DNA of 52,935 nt from Bacteroidales bacterium (GCA_017417315.1 JAFPZK010000031.1:1-52935); one strand, 5' to 3'. Positions 16,755-25,300 are shown, counted from the stretch's first letter. Numbers and translations are program-made. Notes: generated by a model from the sequence alone, not told the origin.

Positions 16755-17012
16755 ATGGTTACAGAAAACACTAATATATGTCCGAAAGTTGCAAAATGTC
16801 CAATTTTTCAAGAAGGTATTTTGATTAACAAACTCACCGGCGATTCGTACAAAAACATTTACTGTACACGCGAAAGGTATACTGAGTGTAAACGTTTTAT
16901 CGCAAGCCAAAAGTGTACAAAACCTATACCCGTTAACGTTCTGCCAAATTCTTTTTTGTCGATAGATGAAATAATTAAGCGCGTTAACGAAGGATATTGG
17001 GATAAAAAATAA
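16755..17012 (+). CDS. Small cysteine-rich protein, unknown function
   Basis: An 85-residue soluble protein with five cysteines at 9, 15, 37, 45 and 54, in the pattern CPxxxxCPIF ... YCxxxxxxxC ... C. This spacing suggests a metal site (Zn or Fe-S); related small proteins with CP...CP...YC...C occur across bacteria. The C-terminal part (SIDEIIKRVNEGYW) is a helix. It stands alone between lspA and a convergent lipoprotein gene and has a strong terminator. I do not recognise a named family. Confidence 0.7.
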   Translation: MVTENTNICPKVAKCPIFQEGILINKLTGDSYKNIYCTRERYTECKRFIASQKCTKPIPVNVLPNSFLSIDEIIKRVNEGYWDKK

Positions 17013-17040
17013 AAAAGGTGTTTTTTTGAACACCTTTTTT
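17011..17040. terminator. Bidirectional terminator
   Basis: AAAAAAGGTGTT (17011-17022) and AACACCTTTTTT (17029-17040) form a perfect 12-bp stem with a six-base loop, ending two convergent genes. T-runs lie on both sides. Confidence 0.9.
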
Positions 17041-17041
17041 A

Positions 17042-17641
17042 TTAATTCGTTGAAGGCATTAATTTATTGCCGCCTACCGTAATATACGTAGGCCATTTAA
17101 CGATTGAGCCGCCGATATTAAACGAAGGTTTAAAAGAAACTTTCACACGGCTGACATCAGGATTACCTGTCGCTAAACCGCAACCAAAACTCAAAATCTT
17201 ATCTTTACTCTCGCCTTTTAGGATTTCCAAAAGGTCAAGCGAAAAACTAAGCGGCATAACGGCAGTCTCATTTTGAGCCACCGTAAGACTTTGTGTCATA
17301 CTTCCGGCAGTCATTTTTACATCGTCAATCCAAAGGATATAATCCAAGCCCGCAAGTCTTGCCGTAGTCGGATTAGGATTAGTAACGTTGACGTTAACAT
17401 TCATAGTCAAAGGAAAACTCTTTGTAAGATAAGCAGTTCCGAGTTTCATAACGTCAACCGCCGAAACATCTTTGAAACTTGATTTGTTAGAAAGATTTAT
17501 TCCAGCAACCGAAACGTCAGTAACGTTTTTCATCGCAAACTTACAACTTTTAAGCGAATTAGCACTCTGCAAAACGGAACAGCCCGTCAAAACACAAAAC
17601 GCCAAAAACGTAAAAATCAAAACCGATAACTTTTTTTTCAT
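17042..17641 (-). CDS. LEA type 2-family lipoprotein
   Basis: A 199-residue lipoprotein: the signal peptide ends at the lipobox LTGC (residue 21). The body contains the LEA_2/WHy signature NVNVTNPNPTTARLAGLDYI followed by a strand pair (LWIDDVKMTAGSM) and NETAVMPLSFSLDL, typical of a beta-sandwich LEA14-like domain. Such lipoproteins are thought to protect or stabilise envelope components under stress, but the exact role is unknown. It ends at the shared terminator and lies 31 bases after the polyprenyl synthase gene on the same strand. Confidence 0.82.
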   Translation of the reverse strand: MKKKLSVLIFTFLAFCVLTGCSVLQSANSLKSCKFAMKNVTDVSVAGINLSNKSSFKDVSAVDVMKLGTAYLTKSFPLTMNVNVNVTNPNPTTARLAGLDYILWIDDVKMTAGSMTQSLTVAQNETAVMPLSFSLDLLEILKGESKDKILSFGCGLATGNPDVSRVKVSFKPSFNIGGSIVKWPTYITVGGNKLMPSTN

Positions 17642-17672
17642 CGTCTTTTCTTTTTTTATGTTAATACTAAAA

Positions 17673-18650
17673 TTATTTATCCCTCTTTACAATATAATCC
17701 GCTAAAAGAATAAGCGAAGATTTAGCCTGGGAATCAGGAAATTTTTCCAAAAGTTTAACAGCTTGATTATGAAAATCATACATTTTGTCATTTGCATAAT
17801 CAATACCGCCAGAGGTCTTAACGAAATCCACTATTTTTTCTATATCTTCGCGGCTTTTGGAGCGTTTCCTAAAAATTGAGATTATCCGCTTTCTTTCCGT
17901 CAACGAAGCCTTTGAAAACGAATAAATCACCGGCAAAGTCATTTTTCTCTCCTGAATGTCATTATATTTCGGTTTGCCGATAATGCCCGTTTTTTGATAG
18001 TCAAACAAGTCGTCCTTTATCTGAAAAGCCGTACCGATTAACAATCCGAATTGCTTTAAACCCTCAACATTTTCCGCAGACGTCCCGGAAGAAAACGCAC
18101 CCGCCTCGCAACATGCCGAAATTAATGCGCCGGTTTTTTTACGGATTATCACGTAGTAGTCTTCTTCGGTGATATTCAAGCGGTTGGCTTTTTCTAACTG
18201 TTCGAGTTCGCCCTCTGACATCTCTTTAACGGCGTTTGAAACTATTTTCAAGATTTCGGTCTGATTTTTTTTCAGGCTCAAAAGCAGTCCCTGAGCCAAA
18301 AAATAATCACCCGTCAAAACCGCAATTTTGGCTTTCCAAAGCGCGAAAATAGAGAAAAAACCGCGCCTATAAAAACTTTCATCAACAACGTCATCATGAA
18401 TCAAGGTCGCCGTATGAAGCAACTCTATCAACGAGGCGGCAACCATAGTACTTTCGGAAACTTTGCCGAGCATTTTGCAGGAAAGAAACACAAGCATCGG
18501 TCGCATTTGTTTGCCCTTTGTTTTCAGACTATAATTGATAACAAAGTTCAACAACCGTGTTTTGGAGTGCATTAACTCCTTAAAATACGGCTTAAATTCC
18601 TTCAACTCGTTTTCTATCGGTTGTTTTATCCTGTCTAATATTGATGACAT
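17673..18650 (-). CDS. Polyprenyl diphosphate synthase
   Basis: A 325-residue trans-type prenyltransferase that extends allylic diphosphates with isopentenyl diphosphate. The first Asp-rich motif is LIHDDVVDESFYRRG (about 85-99) and the second is QIKDDLFDYQ (about 215-224); GKQMRPMLVF supplies the substrate-binding Lys/Arg. The bulky residues before the first motif suggest a long-chain product, so IspB-like synthesis of the menaquinone side chain is likely, but chain length is not provable by eye. It is transcribed from one side of a palindromic back-to-back promoter (18676-18691). Confidence 0.92.
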   Translation of the reverse strand: MSSILDRIKQPIENELKEFKPYFKELMHSKTRLLNFVINYSLKTKGKQMRPMLVFLSCKMLGKVSESTMVAASLIELLHTATLIHDDVVDESFYRRGFFSIFALWKAKIAVLTGDYFLAQGLLLSLKKNQTEILKIVSNAVKEMSEGELEQLEKANRLNITEEDYYVIIRKKTGALISACCEAGAFSSGTSAENVEGLKQFGLLIGTAFQIKDDLFDYQKTGIIGKPKYNDIQERKMTLPVIYSFSKASLTERKRIISIFRKRSKSREDIEKIVDFVKTSGGIDYANDKMYDFHNQAVKLLEKFPDSQAKSSLILLADYIVKRDK

Positions 18651-18660
18651 AAAAGTTTTT

Positions 18661-18691
18661 TTTGTAATGAAAAAGCAAATTTATAAATTTG
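18661..18691. promoter_or_regulatory. Back-to-back promoters on a 16-bp palindrome
   Basis: CAAATTTA-TAAATTTG (18676-18691) is a perfect palindrome made of two abutting -7 boxes. The plus-strand box (18684-18691) has TTTG at 18661-18664 exactly 19 bases upstream and drives the zinc-ribbon micro-gene. The minus-strand box (18683-18676) predicts a start near 18669 for the prenyl synthase gene. Confidence 0.65.
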
Positions 18692-18714
18692 TGATGTAAA
18701 AAACGAGAAAAAAG

Positions 18715-18888
18715 ATGAATTTTTTTTTATATTTCAATATAACCGCTTACAACCGTTGCCCCGCCTGCGGAGAATTTGTCTACGGTTTTGAAGCCTTTTG
18801 CAAAGACTGCGGGCTTAATCTCTGTCTAAACAACTTTTCAACAAGCGGTTACAAAGATTATACTTTCAAGTTTATTTTCAAGTATTAG
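18715..18888 (+). CDS. 57-residue zinc-ribbon micro-protein
   Basis: ATG at 18715 to TAG at 18888. The protein has CPAC (15-18) and CKDC (29-32), a treble-clef/zinc-ribbon spacing, plus a fifth Cys at 37, flanked by aromatic-rich ends (MNFFLYFNI and YTFKFIFKY). A canonical promoter, TTTG-N19-TAAATTTG, sits 24 bases upstream. It ends four bases into the convergent rnpA gene. Small zinc-ribbon proteins can act as nucleic-acid or protein adaptors; the function here is unknown. It occupies the slot just after rnpA where yidD often lies, but on the opposite strand. Confidence 0.68.
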   Translation: MNFFLYFNITAYNRCPACGEFVYGFEAFCKDCGLNLCLNNFSTSGYKDYTFKFIFKY

Positions 18889-19277
18889 AACGCTTTAATT
18901 TTGTCCTCCAAAATCTGTAAAGCATTTTTTACAGCCGTCTCAACGGTCTGAAAATCACTCAAAACATTAAGACGGTACACAAAACCGACATTAAAAAAGA
19001 CATTTTTTTCTTCGGAGGTTTCGTAAAGAAAATTTTTATTAAGCCTATACGCCTCTCTGACAAGCCTTTTCATACGATTACGGTCTACGGCATGCTTGAA
19101 ATAATGTTTTCCGACTGATACAAGAAACTGATTTTGAGTAAATTCTCCGTCATTACTTAAACGAAAATATACACTGAAAGGGAAAACCCTGAAAGATTTT
19201 CCCTTAGTGAAAAGTTTTTCCGTCCTAACAACGCTTTTCAGTTTTTCGCTTCTTGAAAGTCCGTATTTTTTAGGCAT
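18885..19277 (-). CDS. rnpA: Ribonuclease P protein component
   Basis: A 130-residue basic protein, the protein subunit of RNase P, which matures tRNA 5' ends. The RNR box is visible as HAVDRNRMKRLVREAYR (about 52-68), with the preceding VSVGKHYFK strand and N-terminal GLSRSEKLKS. Length is normal. It follows hemD by ten bases and is the last gene of mnmE-DUF4271-hemD-rnpA. A yidD gene, common after rnpA, was not found here on the same strand. Its 3' end overlaps a zinc-ribbon micro-gene. Confidence 0.93.
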   Translation of the reverse strand: MPKKYGLSRSEKLKSVVRTEKLFTKGKSFRVFPFSVYFRLSNDGEFTQNQFLVSVGKHYFKHAVDRNRMKRLVREAYRLNKNFLYETSEEKNVFFNVGFVYRLNVLSDFQTVETAVKNALQILEDKIKAF

Positions 19278-19287
19278 AAAAAATAAT

Positions 19288-20046
19288 TTACTTCTTTTTG
19301 TTGGCGGCGGTTATGAATTTTTCCAACGCCATAATCATTGACGGGTTTTCTTCCGTCGGAGCGGCTATATCAAGCGTATAACCGAGTTTTTTGATTTCTT
19401 CGTGTGTTGTAGGTCCGAAAGCGGCAATTTTAACGTCGCCCTGCTCCCAATCCGGAAAATTCTCCTTCAACGAACGGATTCCTGACGGGGTAAAAAATAC
19501 CAAAACCTGAAATTTTGAAAAATCTTTTTTCATATCGGACAAATCCGCACTCACTGTTTTATAAAGCGTAATTTCTTTATGAAACATCTTCATTTTGTCG
19601 AAAAACTTCGGAATTTCATCGTTAGAAACATCGCCTTTAACTATTAAAACCTTAGCGTCAAGATGCTTTTTGATAGTGTCAGTGATGTCTGAAATGCTCT
19701 TATTGCCGTAGAAAATTTTTCGCTTACGGAAAATTATGTATTTTTGAAGATAAAGCGCGATTGCCTCGGTCGTACAAAAATAAAGCATATCTTCCGGCAC
19801 GTTGAATTTTATTTCTTTGGCAAACTTAAAATAATTGTCAATACCTATTTTAGAGGTAAAGACAACGGCGGTGAAATCCGGCAGATTAATATGCTGCGCA
19901 CGGAACTCCTTAGAGGAGACACCCTCAACCTTGATAAACTGTCTAAATTCAACGTTAAACTTCAACTTGTCAGACAACCCCTGATAAGGATTGTTGCTAT
20001 CTGGCGCAGGTTTAGGCTGCGAAACCAGTACGTTACTTATTTTCAA
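19288..20046 (-). CDS. hemD: Uroporphyrinogen-III synthase
   Basis: A 252-residue enzyme that closes and inverts ring D of hydroxymethylbilane to make uroporphyrinogen III for haem and sirohaem. The two-domain HemD pattern is seen: VLVSQPKP at the N-terminus, TAVVFTSKIGIDNYF, YFCTTEAIALYL, VLIVKGDVSNDE, VLVFFTPSGIRSL and IAAFGPTTHEEIKKLG. The start is TTG at 20046: there is no ATG in frame before residue ~85, an in-frame stop lies five codons upstream, and the family begins exactly with this KISNVLVSQPKP segment. It sits between DUF4271 and rnpA in an operon. Confidence 0.9.
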   Translation of the reverse strand: MKISNVLVSQPKPAPDSNNPYQGLSDKLKFNVEFRQFIKVEGVSSKEFRAQHINLPDFTAVVFTSKIGIDNYFKFAKEIKFNVPEDMLYFCTTEAIALYLQKYIIFRKRKIFYGNKSISDITDTIKKHLDAKVLIVKGDVSNDEIPKFFDKMKMFHKEITLYKTVSADLSDMKKDFSKFQVLVFFTPSGIRSLKENFPDWEQGDVKIAAFGPTTHEEIKKLGYTLDIAAPTEENPSMIMALEKFITAANKKK

Positions 20047-20112
20047 AATAATTCTCTTTTAATTTTATTCATATCCCTGTCCGTCATCTCTCCATTATCT
20101 ATATGTCCGCCG

Positions 20113-21006
20113 TCAATCGGACAGTATTTTGACGGCAAAGACAGCGGGTAAAAATTCCACGCCGCAAAGGTACAAAAACAAATAAAAAATCGGAAACCGT
20201 TTTTCAAATATAATTGAAAAAAGTTTAAAAATTTTCCAAAATTCCGCAAAAACGCATAAAATCACGGTAAAATAAAACGCAAAATCGTGAACAAGAGCCG
20301 AAGTTACATAAAAACTTATGAAATTAACGACGGTCAACACCACTGCCAAAGCCTGAAAAATAAAACCCGAATGTTTGTAATACAGCAGAAAAATATCATA
20401 ACAACCGAACAATTCTGCTAAAATTCTCGAAACAAACCGTTTTATCATATAAAAACCGGCGACAACGGCGATTAAAATCATCAACGCCCTACCGAAATCA
20501 TTCACAAAATCACTTTCATAACGAAAAAGACAAACTAAAATTACAAGTACGGCGTTAATAAGGTAACAGACAAAAAGCATATAACCCGCCTTGTCTGCGT
20601 TGACGTTTTTTTCTGAAATCGTATTCTGAAAGGCATTTTCATAAAAGACAGCCAAAAATACGCGCTTCAAACAGTCAACGACATAAAGCCGCGCCAAAAG
20701 TATAAGCAAAACACAAAAAATCAGCGGAAAAAATACCTGCCAAGGATAAACTTCTTTTACCTTGTTTTCGTTAAGATTAATATGAAACCTCTCGTAAACC
20801 GGCGGCTGAACCTTTACATATTCTGCATTAATACCAAAAGTAGTTACGATAATATCTTTATTTTCAGCAGAAAACGGCATATAAAAATTTGCGGAATCCA
20901 CTTCCGAAATCTCAGAATCGGAAGCCGAAAAATATACCCGCGAAGTAGAATCAGTCTCCGCGCCGAAAACCGTCAAATAAAGAAATATTATCAAAATTTT
21001 TCCCAT
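20113..21006 (-). CDS. DUF4271 membrane protein
   Basis: A 297-residue protein with an N-terminal signal or anchor, an acidic extracytoplasmic stretch (about 20-95) containing VYERFHINL, then six or so membrane helices from about residue 98 (PWQVFFPLIFCVLLILLARLY) to the end (FEKRFPIFYLFLYLCGVEFLPA). The closing F.I.YLFLYLC.LE.LP pattern is typical of DUF4271, a Bacteroidetes family commonly placed directly before hemD. Function is unknown. It follows mnmE by 14 bases. Confidence 0.85.
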   Translation of the reverse strand: MGKILIIFLYLTVFGAETDSTSRVYFSASDSEISEVDSANFYMPFSAENKDIIVTTFGINAEYVKVQPPVYERFHINLNENKVKEVYPWQVFFPLIFCVLLILLARLYVVDCLKRVFLAVFYENAFQNTISEKNVNADKAGYMLFVCYLINAVLVILVCLFRYESDFVNDFGRALMILIAVVAGFYMIKRFVSRILAELFGCYDIFLLYYKHSGFIFQALAVVLTVVNFISFYVTSALVHDFAFYFTVILCVFAEFWKIFKLFSIIFEKRFPIFYLFLYLCGVEFLPAVFAVKILSD

Positions 21007-21020
21007 CGTACGTTACCCTT

Positions 21021-22394
21021 TTATTTTCCTATACAAAAGTTTTTGAAGATGTTGCCGAGTACTTCATCGGTCGTGATTTCGTCGCCGGTGATTTCGGCAA
21101 AGGCTCTTAGAGCCTCTCTGATGTCCTGCGAGACAAATTCGCCCGAAAGCCCCGAATTTAAGGCATTTTCAGCACGTTCTATGGCTGTCAAAGCCTCTGA
21201 AAATATCGTAAAATGACGCACATTTGTCAAAATAACCTCATCTTGATTGAAATCCATTGCGCCAAGTGTCGATACTTTTGAAAAAAGTTCGTCTAAGTTA
21301 GTTTTTTGTTTCGCCGAAATTTTTACAACGCTGACTTCTTTCGGTAATAACGAAATATCAACATCATCATAAATATCTGATTTATTGACAACTGCAATGA
21401 TTTTTTCACGCGGAAATTCATTAGGAATAATTTCTGAAAACTGCTTAAAAATGTCGCCCGCAGGATTCAAAACGATTAAAACTACTTCCGCTTTTGAAAT
21501 TGCATTTTTGGCTCTGTCAATACCGAGTTTTTCAATTTTATCATCAGTCTGACGGATTCCCGCCGTGTCTATCAAACGGTAAAGCGTACCGTCAATAGTT
21601 AAAAAGTCCTCCAAAACGTCCCTCGTTGTGCCGGGAATGTCCGAGACTATCGCACGCTCGTCGTTCAAAAGGGCGTTCAATAGCGTTGATTTTCCGGCGT
21701 TCGGCTCGCCGCAAATCGCAACTGGTATGCCGTTTTTAATAGCGTTGCCGTATTTAAACGATTTTACAAGGCGCGACAAATATTGCTCGGTTTCGGTTAA
21801 AATATTTCTAAGTTGACTTCTGTCGGCAAACTCAACGTCTTCTTCCGAAAAGTCAAGTTCTAATTCCATCAAAGAAGTAAATTTTAAAAGTAAATCTCTT
21901 AACCGCTTTATTTCTAACGTTATACCACCGCGCATTTGATTTACGGCTATATCGTGTTCGGCTTTGGATTTTGATGCAATCAAATCGGCAACGGCTTCTG
22001 CCTGCGAGAGGTCCATTTTTTTGTTTTGAAAAGCACGGCGCGTAAATTCTCCGCGTTGTGCTAATTCAGCACCGTTTTTCAGCAGAAGCGATAAAATTTC
22101 TTTTTGAATGTAACTGCTTGCATGACAAGAGATTTCTACGACATCTTCGCCGGTGTAAGAGTGCGGCGCACGGTAAACGGAGAGGACTACACGGTCGATT
22201 TCGTTTTCTCCGTCAACGATAAAACCGTTATAAATATGATTTGCTTTTGCATCGGTGTCAATAGAAAAGCCTTCTTTTAAAGGCTTAAAAATTTTTGACA
22301 CTATTTTTAAAGAGTCATTACCCGAAACCCTCAAAACGGCTATCGCGCCGCCGTGTCCCGTACAAATCGCTGATATTGTGCTATTTGACTGCAT
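21021..22394 (-). CDS. mnmE: tRNA modification GTPase MnmE
   Basis: A 457-residue GTPase that, with MnmG, modifies wobble uridine-34 of tRNAs. The N-terminal tetrahydrofolate-binding domain has TICT-like (SAICTGHGGAIAVLRVSG) and YTGEDVVEISCHA. The G domain has G1 GEPNAGKST (229-237), G2/G3 DIPGTTRD and DTAGIRQT, and G4 NKSD. The C-terminal helical domain ends in the conserved FCIGK, with the catalytic Cys. It is complete. It heads the operon mnmE-DUF4271-hemD-rnpA. Confidence 0.97.
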   Translation of the reverse strand: MQSNSTISAICTGHGGAIAVLRVSGNDSLKIVSKIFKPLKEGFSIDTDAKANHIYNGFIVDGENEIDRVVLSVYRAPHSYTGEDVVEISCHASSYIQKEILSLLLKNGAELAQRGEFTRRAFQNKKMDLSQAEAVADLIASKSKAEHDIAVNQMRGGITLEIKRLRDLLLKFTSLMELELDFSEEDVEFADRSQLRNILTETEQYLSRLVKSFKYGNAIKNGIPVAICGEPNAGKSTLLNALLNDERAIVSDIPGTTRDVLEDFLTIDGTLYRLIDTAGIRQTDDKIEKLGIDRAKNAISKAEVVLIVLNPAGDIFKQFSEIIPNEFPREKIIAVVNKSDIYDDVDISLLPKEVSVVKISAKQKTNLDELFSKVSTLGAMDFNQDEVILTNVRHFTIFSEALTAIERAENALNSGLSGEFVSQDIREALRAFAEITGDEITTDEVLGNIFKNFCIGK

Positions 22395-22419
22395 TTAATT
22401 AGAATATGCTTTAACTAAA

Positions 22420-24414
22420 CTAAACCTGCAAACCGATAACTAAAACATCATCGGTTTGTATATTGTTACCTTTCCACGCAAAAAAATTCTCCTCAATTAT
22501 TTGCCTTTGATGTGGTATGTCAAATCCCTGAAAACTCCTTAAAATACGTTTGTAACCTGAGGTTTTCATAAGCGTATTTCTTGGACCGCCAAACTGCGAA
22601 TAGTAACCGTCAGAGGACAAATAAATCATATCGCCCTTTTGCAAAACCATCTCTTGCTGCTGAAACGGAATTTCAGCCGGATACAAGCCTATCGGATTGC
22701 GCGTCGGACGGAAAACAATCTCTTCGCCGCCTCTGTAACAAACATACTGAATATTTGCGCCCGAATATTGAAGCACATTTGTATGCTTGTTTACAACAAT
22801 CAACGCACCGTCCATACCGTCTTGAACTTTTGCGCCATCGTTCATATTCTGATTGACAGTCTTTTTTATAAGTTCACGCAAACTATTCAAAATATCAGCC
22901 GCATTGCGTTTTCTGTCCCTGCCGACTATCTCATTCAAAAGCGAAACACCAAGCATACTCATAAATGCTCCCGGCACACCGTGTCCCGTACAGTCGGCAC
23001 ACATTAATATAAAGTGGTCATCATCGTGAAAAGTCCACCAAAAATCACCGCTGACAACATCTTTCGGTACATGAAAAACAAAACCTTCAGAAAAATAATC
23101 CTTAAAAATATTACTTCCGGGCATCAAGGCAAACTGTATGCGCTTAGCATAAACAATTGATGAAGTAATCTCTTTCTGCTGCTTTGCAAGAGTGTCCCTT
23201 TGAATAGAAATTTGTGAGTTTCGCGCCTCGATTTCATCGTTCTGACTTCTAAGAAGTTCGTTAGTACGTTTTTTGTCGCGGTTGGTTTTAGCAAGCCAAA
23301 ACAACACGCCGACAACCATCAAAAGAAAAATACTCAAACTCCACGTTATCCATGTTTTAGTTCTCTCCTGCTCTTTCAAAAGTTCAATTTCGGCGTTCTT
23401 TTTCACCTGATTGAGTTTAATTTCATAATTCGACATTCCGTACTCAACTGAACGATTCAAAAAAGTGTCAGCATAACTCATAACCACTTCATACTGCTTA
23501 ATAGCCTCTCGGTAGTTGCCCATTTCGGCATAAACGTCGCCAAGATATTTGCTGGCGTTTTTTATGCGGATATCAATACCGCGTAATTTGGAGGTTTCAA
23601 GACATCTCTTCCCATAATAAAGTGCACTGTCATAACGCTTTTGAATAAGAAAAACGTTAGAAATTTTTCCGTAAAGGTCGCTCAAAAGGTCATTGTCTTT
23701 CAGACGATTGTCGCGAGGAATTGCCTCTGTATAAAGTCTTAAAGCCTCATCGTAATTTTTTTCGGTAATCCAAGCATCGCCCAAATATTTTTTTACGGTT
23801 GCAATTCTATCCCAATCTTCGTTGCGCTCTTCGCGGATTTTAAGAGCCTCTGCCAAATAAGTTTTTGACAAAGAAATATTATCAAGTTCAAGATTTACGC
23901 GACCTAAATTTAGGTTTGCATACGCCAAAATCGACGAATCCTTAATTTCCTTCGCAATCTCCAAAGCATGCAAAAGTATGCTGTCAGCCTTCGTATATTC
24001 TCGATGATAAAGATAAAGGTTGCCAATGTTGATATAAGAATACGCCGCCTGATCTTTTATGCCATATTTTAAGGCAAGTTCAAGACCTTCATTATAAACA
24101 TTATATGCCTCGTCATAATCGCCTATATTTCTGTAACATACACCGACATAACTTAATGCTTTTATGTGTATTGTTCTTTCCGGCATATCTTTGGCATATT
24201 CCAAACCTTTTTTACCGTAAAGAAGAGCCTTTTCCGGGTCATAATTTCTTAATTTCCAACAAATATCACAATATGCCGCCGCTTTTAAACTATCGGGCAA
24301 AGTCTCGGCAACTTTTACTAACGAATCAATTTGTGCGGCATTCTGCGCCGTAGAAACCGAAGTCAGTAAAAGCAAAAAAACTAAAACATATATTCTCTTT
24401 ATCAACCGTATCAT
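22420..24414 (-). CDS. TPR sensor with SpoIIE-family phosphatase domain
   Basis: A 664-residue protein: signal peptide, TPR repeats (about 40-320, many with the Y..IG.LY....Y..A pattern), one membrane helix (about 352-374, WSLSIFLLMVVGVLFWLA), a short coiled coil, the SSIVYAKRIQFALMP linker and a PP2C-like SpoIIE domain with VSGDFWW and DCTGHGVPGAFMSMLG. The repeats would face the periplasm and the phosphatase the cytosol. The target could be SiaC (28402) or an anti-sigma antagonist; this is inference. It is closely related in its catalytic part to the phosphatase at 13853. A TATCTTTG box lies 34 bases upstream. Confidence 0.92.
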   Translation of the reverse strand: MIRLIKRIYVLVFLLLLTSVSTAQNAAQIDSLVKVAETLPDSLKAAAYCDICWKLRNYDPEKALLYGKKGLEYAKDMPERTIHIKALSYVGVCYRNIGDYDEAYNVYNEGLELALKYGIKDQAAYSYINIGNLYLYHREYTKADSILLHALEIAKEIKDSSILAYANLNLGRVNLELDNISLSKTYLAEALKIREERNEDWDRIATVKKYLGDAWITEKNYDEALRLYTEAIPRDNRLKDNDLLSDLYGKISNVFLIQKRYDSALYYGKRCLETSKLRGIDIRIKNASKYLGDVYAEMGNYREAIKQYEVVMSYADTFLNRSVEYGMSNYEIKLNQVKKNAEIELLKEQERTKTWITWSLSIFLLMVVGVLFWLAKTNRDKKRTNELLRSQNDEIEARNSQISIQRDTLAKQQKEITSSIVYAKRIQFALMPGSNIFKDYFSEGFVFHVPKDVVSGDFWWTFHDDDHFILMCADCTGHGVPGAFMSMLGVSLLNEIVGRDRKRNAADILNSLRELIKKTVNQNMNDGAKVQDGMDGALIVVNKHTNVLQYSGANIQYVCYRGGEEIVFRPTRNPIGLYPAEIPFQQQEMVLQKGDMIYLSSDGYYSQFGGPRNTLMKTSGYKRILRSFQGFDIPHQRQIIEENFFAWKGNNIQTDDVLVIGLQV

Positions 24415-24447
24415 TTATTCAAAAACAAGCAGCCTTTTTTTAAACAG

Positions 24448-24455
24448 CAAAGATA
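24448..24455 (-). promoter_or_regulatory. -7 promoter box of the TPR-SpoIIE gene
   Basis: TATCTTTG on the minus strand; predicted transcript start near 24441. No clear -33 box. Confidence 0.5.
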
Positions 24456-24489
24456 ATGCTTTTTTTTGGAATTTCAGAATTTTTTTGCA

Positions 24490-24520
24490 AAAAAAAAACC
24501 GCACTCAGGCGGTTTTTTTT
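24490..24520 (-). terminator. Terminator that contains the stop codon of the upstream gene
   Basis: ACCGC and GCGGT (24498-24502 and 24509-24513), extended by A and T runs, form a strong stem. The last codons Lys-Lys-Thr-Ala and the TGA (24507-24505) lie in the stem and loop, so termination and the end of translation are physically merged. Confidence 0.8.
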
Positions 24521-25215
24521 AAAAGTTGTATTTTAGCATACGCCTGAATAGGTAAGGCGGATATTATTTCATTAAGACGGGCGACAAATTGTTGATACGG
24601 ACGGAAATTTCCGACAACATATTGCGCTTCAATAAAGTTGACAAGGGCATTGTAAATTTTGAAAACCGCCATTCGCGAAGTCATAATCTTCGCTTTTCGT
24701 TTCAAGCGGTAGGCATTGCGCCTTACGATTGCCTCATCAAAAGCCTCCAAGGATTCCTTTATTAACAGATACTCTGCCTGCGCATTGATTATCAGTAACT
24801 TATCAGGGCTCATTTCTTCAATAAAATCAATCAAGGATTGAAGTCTCGAAAATTTCACCTTGTAAGAATCCCTCAAAGAAAACGAATAATTACCGATTGC
24901 CTCAGTCAATTCTTTTGCGACGGCTGTTTGCTCCGAATTGCCTGATTTCAGACTGTCAAAAGCAATATCCCTGAACACGACATAATTTCTCAGTGCAAGG
25001 TTTGCACATTTTTGCACCTCAGCCGTGTAAGATACCGTAGACTGCAAACAGAAAGCAGTTTGGTAATTGTTGACCGCTTTTTTGAAGTTAACTACTAAAT
25101 TTTGAACAAATGATTCAGAATCGAGGATTTGCATTTCGTCGATTACTTGCTGTAGGAATTCTACTACTGATGCATTGCTTAAATGCGCAAGTTTTTTTCT
25201 GATTATGACTCTCAT
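24505..25215 (-). CDS. DUF6261-like helical protein
   Basis: A 236-residue, almost wholly helical soluble protein with no signal peptide. It starts with a basic segment (MRVIIRKKLAHLSNASVVEF) and carries repeated amphipathic helices, for example FSLRDSYKVKFSRLQSLIDF and RRNAYRLKRKAKIMTSRMAVF. The layout fits the Bacteroidetes family DUF6261, a guess from memory of its ends and length. No catalytic motif is visible. It has its own canonical promoter, a small hairpin (GAGG/CCTC) in the leader near 25235-25250, and its own terminator, so it is a single-gene unit. Confidence 0.65.
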   Translation of the reverse strand: MRVIIRKKLAHLSNASVVEFLQQVIDEMQILDSESFVQNLVVNFKKAVNNYQTAFCLQSTVSYTAEVQKCANLALRNYVVFRDIAFDSLKSGNSEQTAVAKELTEAIGNYSFSLRDSYKVKFSRLQSLIDFIEEMSPDKLLIINAQAEYLLIKESLEAFDEAIVRRNAYRLKRKAKIMTSRMAVFKIYNALVNFIEAQYVVGNFRPYQQFVARLNEIISALPIQAYAKIQLLKKTA

Positions 25216-25268
25216 TTTCTTAAATTTTTAAAATTGCCGGAGGTCTTTGCCTCTAAAAGTTGATGTTG

Positions 25269-25300
25269 CAAATTTATAACACAAAAACATAACTTCCAAA
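25269..25300 (-). promoter_or_regulatory. Promoter of the DUF6261-like gene
   Basis: On the minus strand TTTG (25300-25297), 20 bases, TAAATTTG (25276-25269). Leader of about 45 bases. Confidence 0.6.

Noticed and set aside
18712..18884. A yidD gene on the minus strand after rnpA
   Set aside because: The minus strand has early stops and lacks the conserved Cys/Pro pattern of YidD, whereas the plus strand has a clean zinc-ribbon frame.
20043..20249. A 68-codon minus-strand frame between DUF4271 and hemD
   Set aside because: It overlaps the end of DUF4271 in another frame and has no family resemblance.
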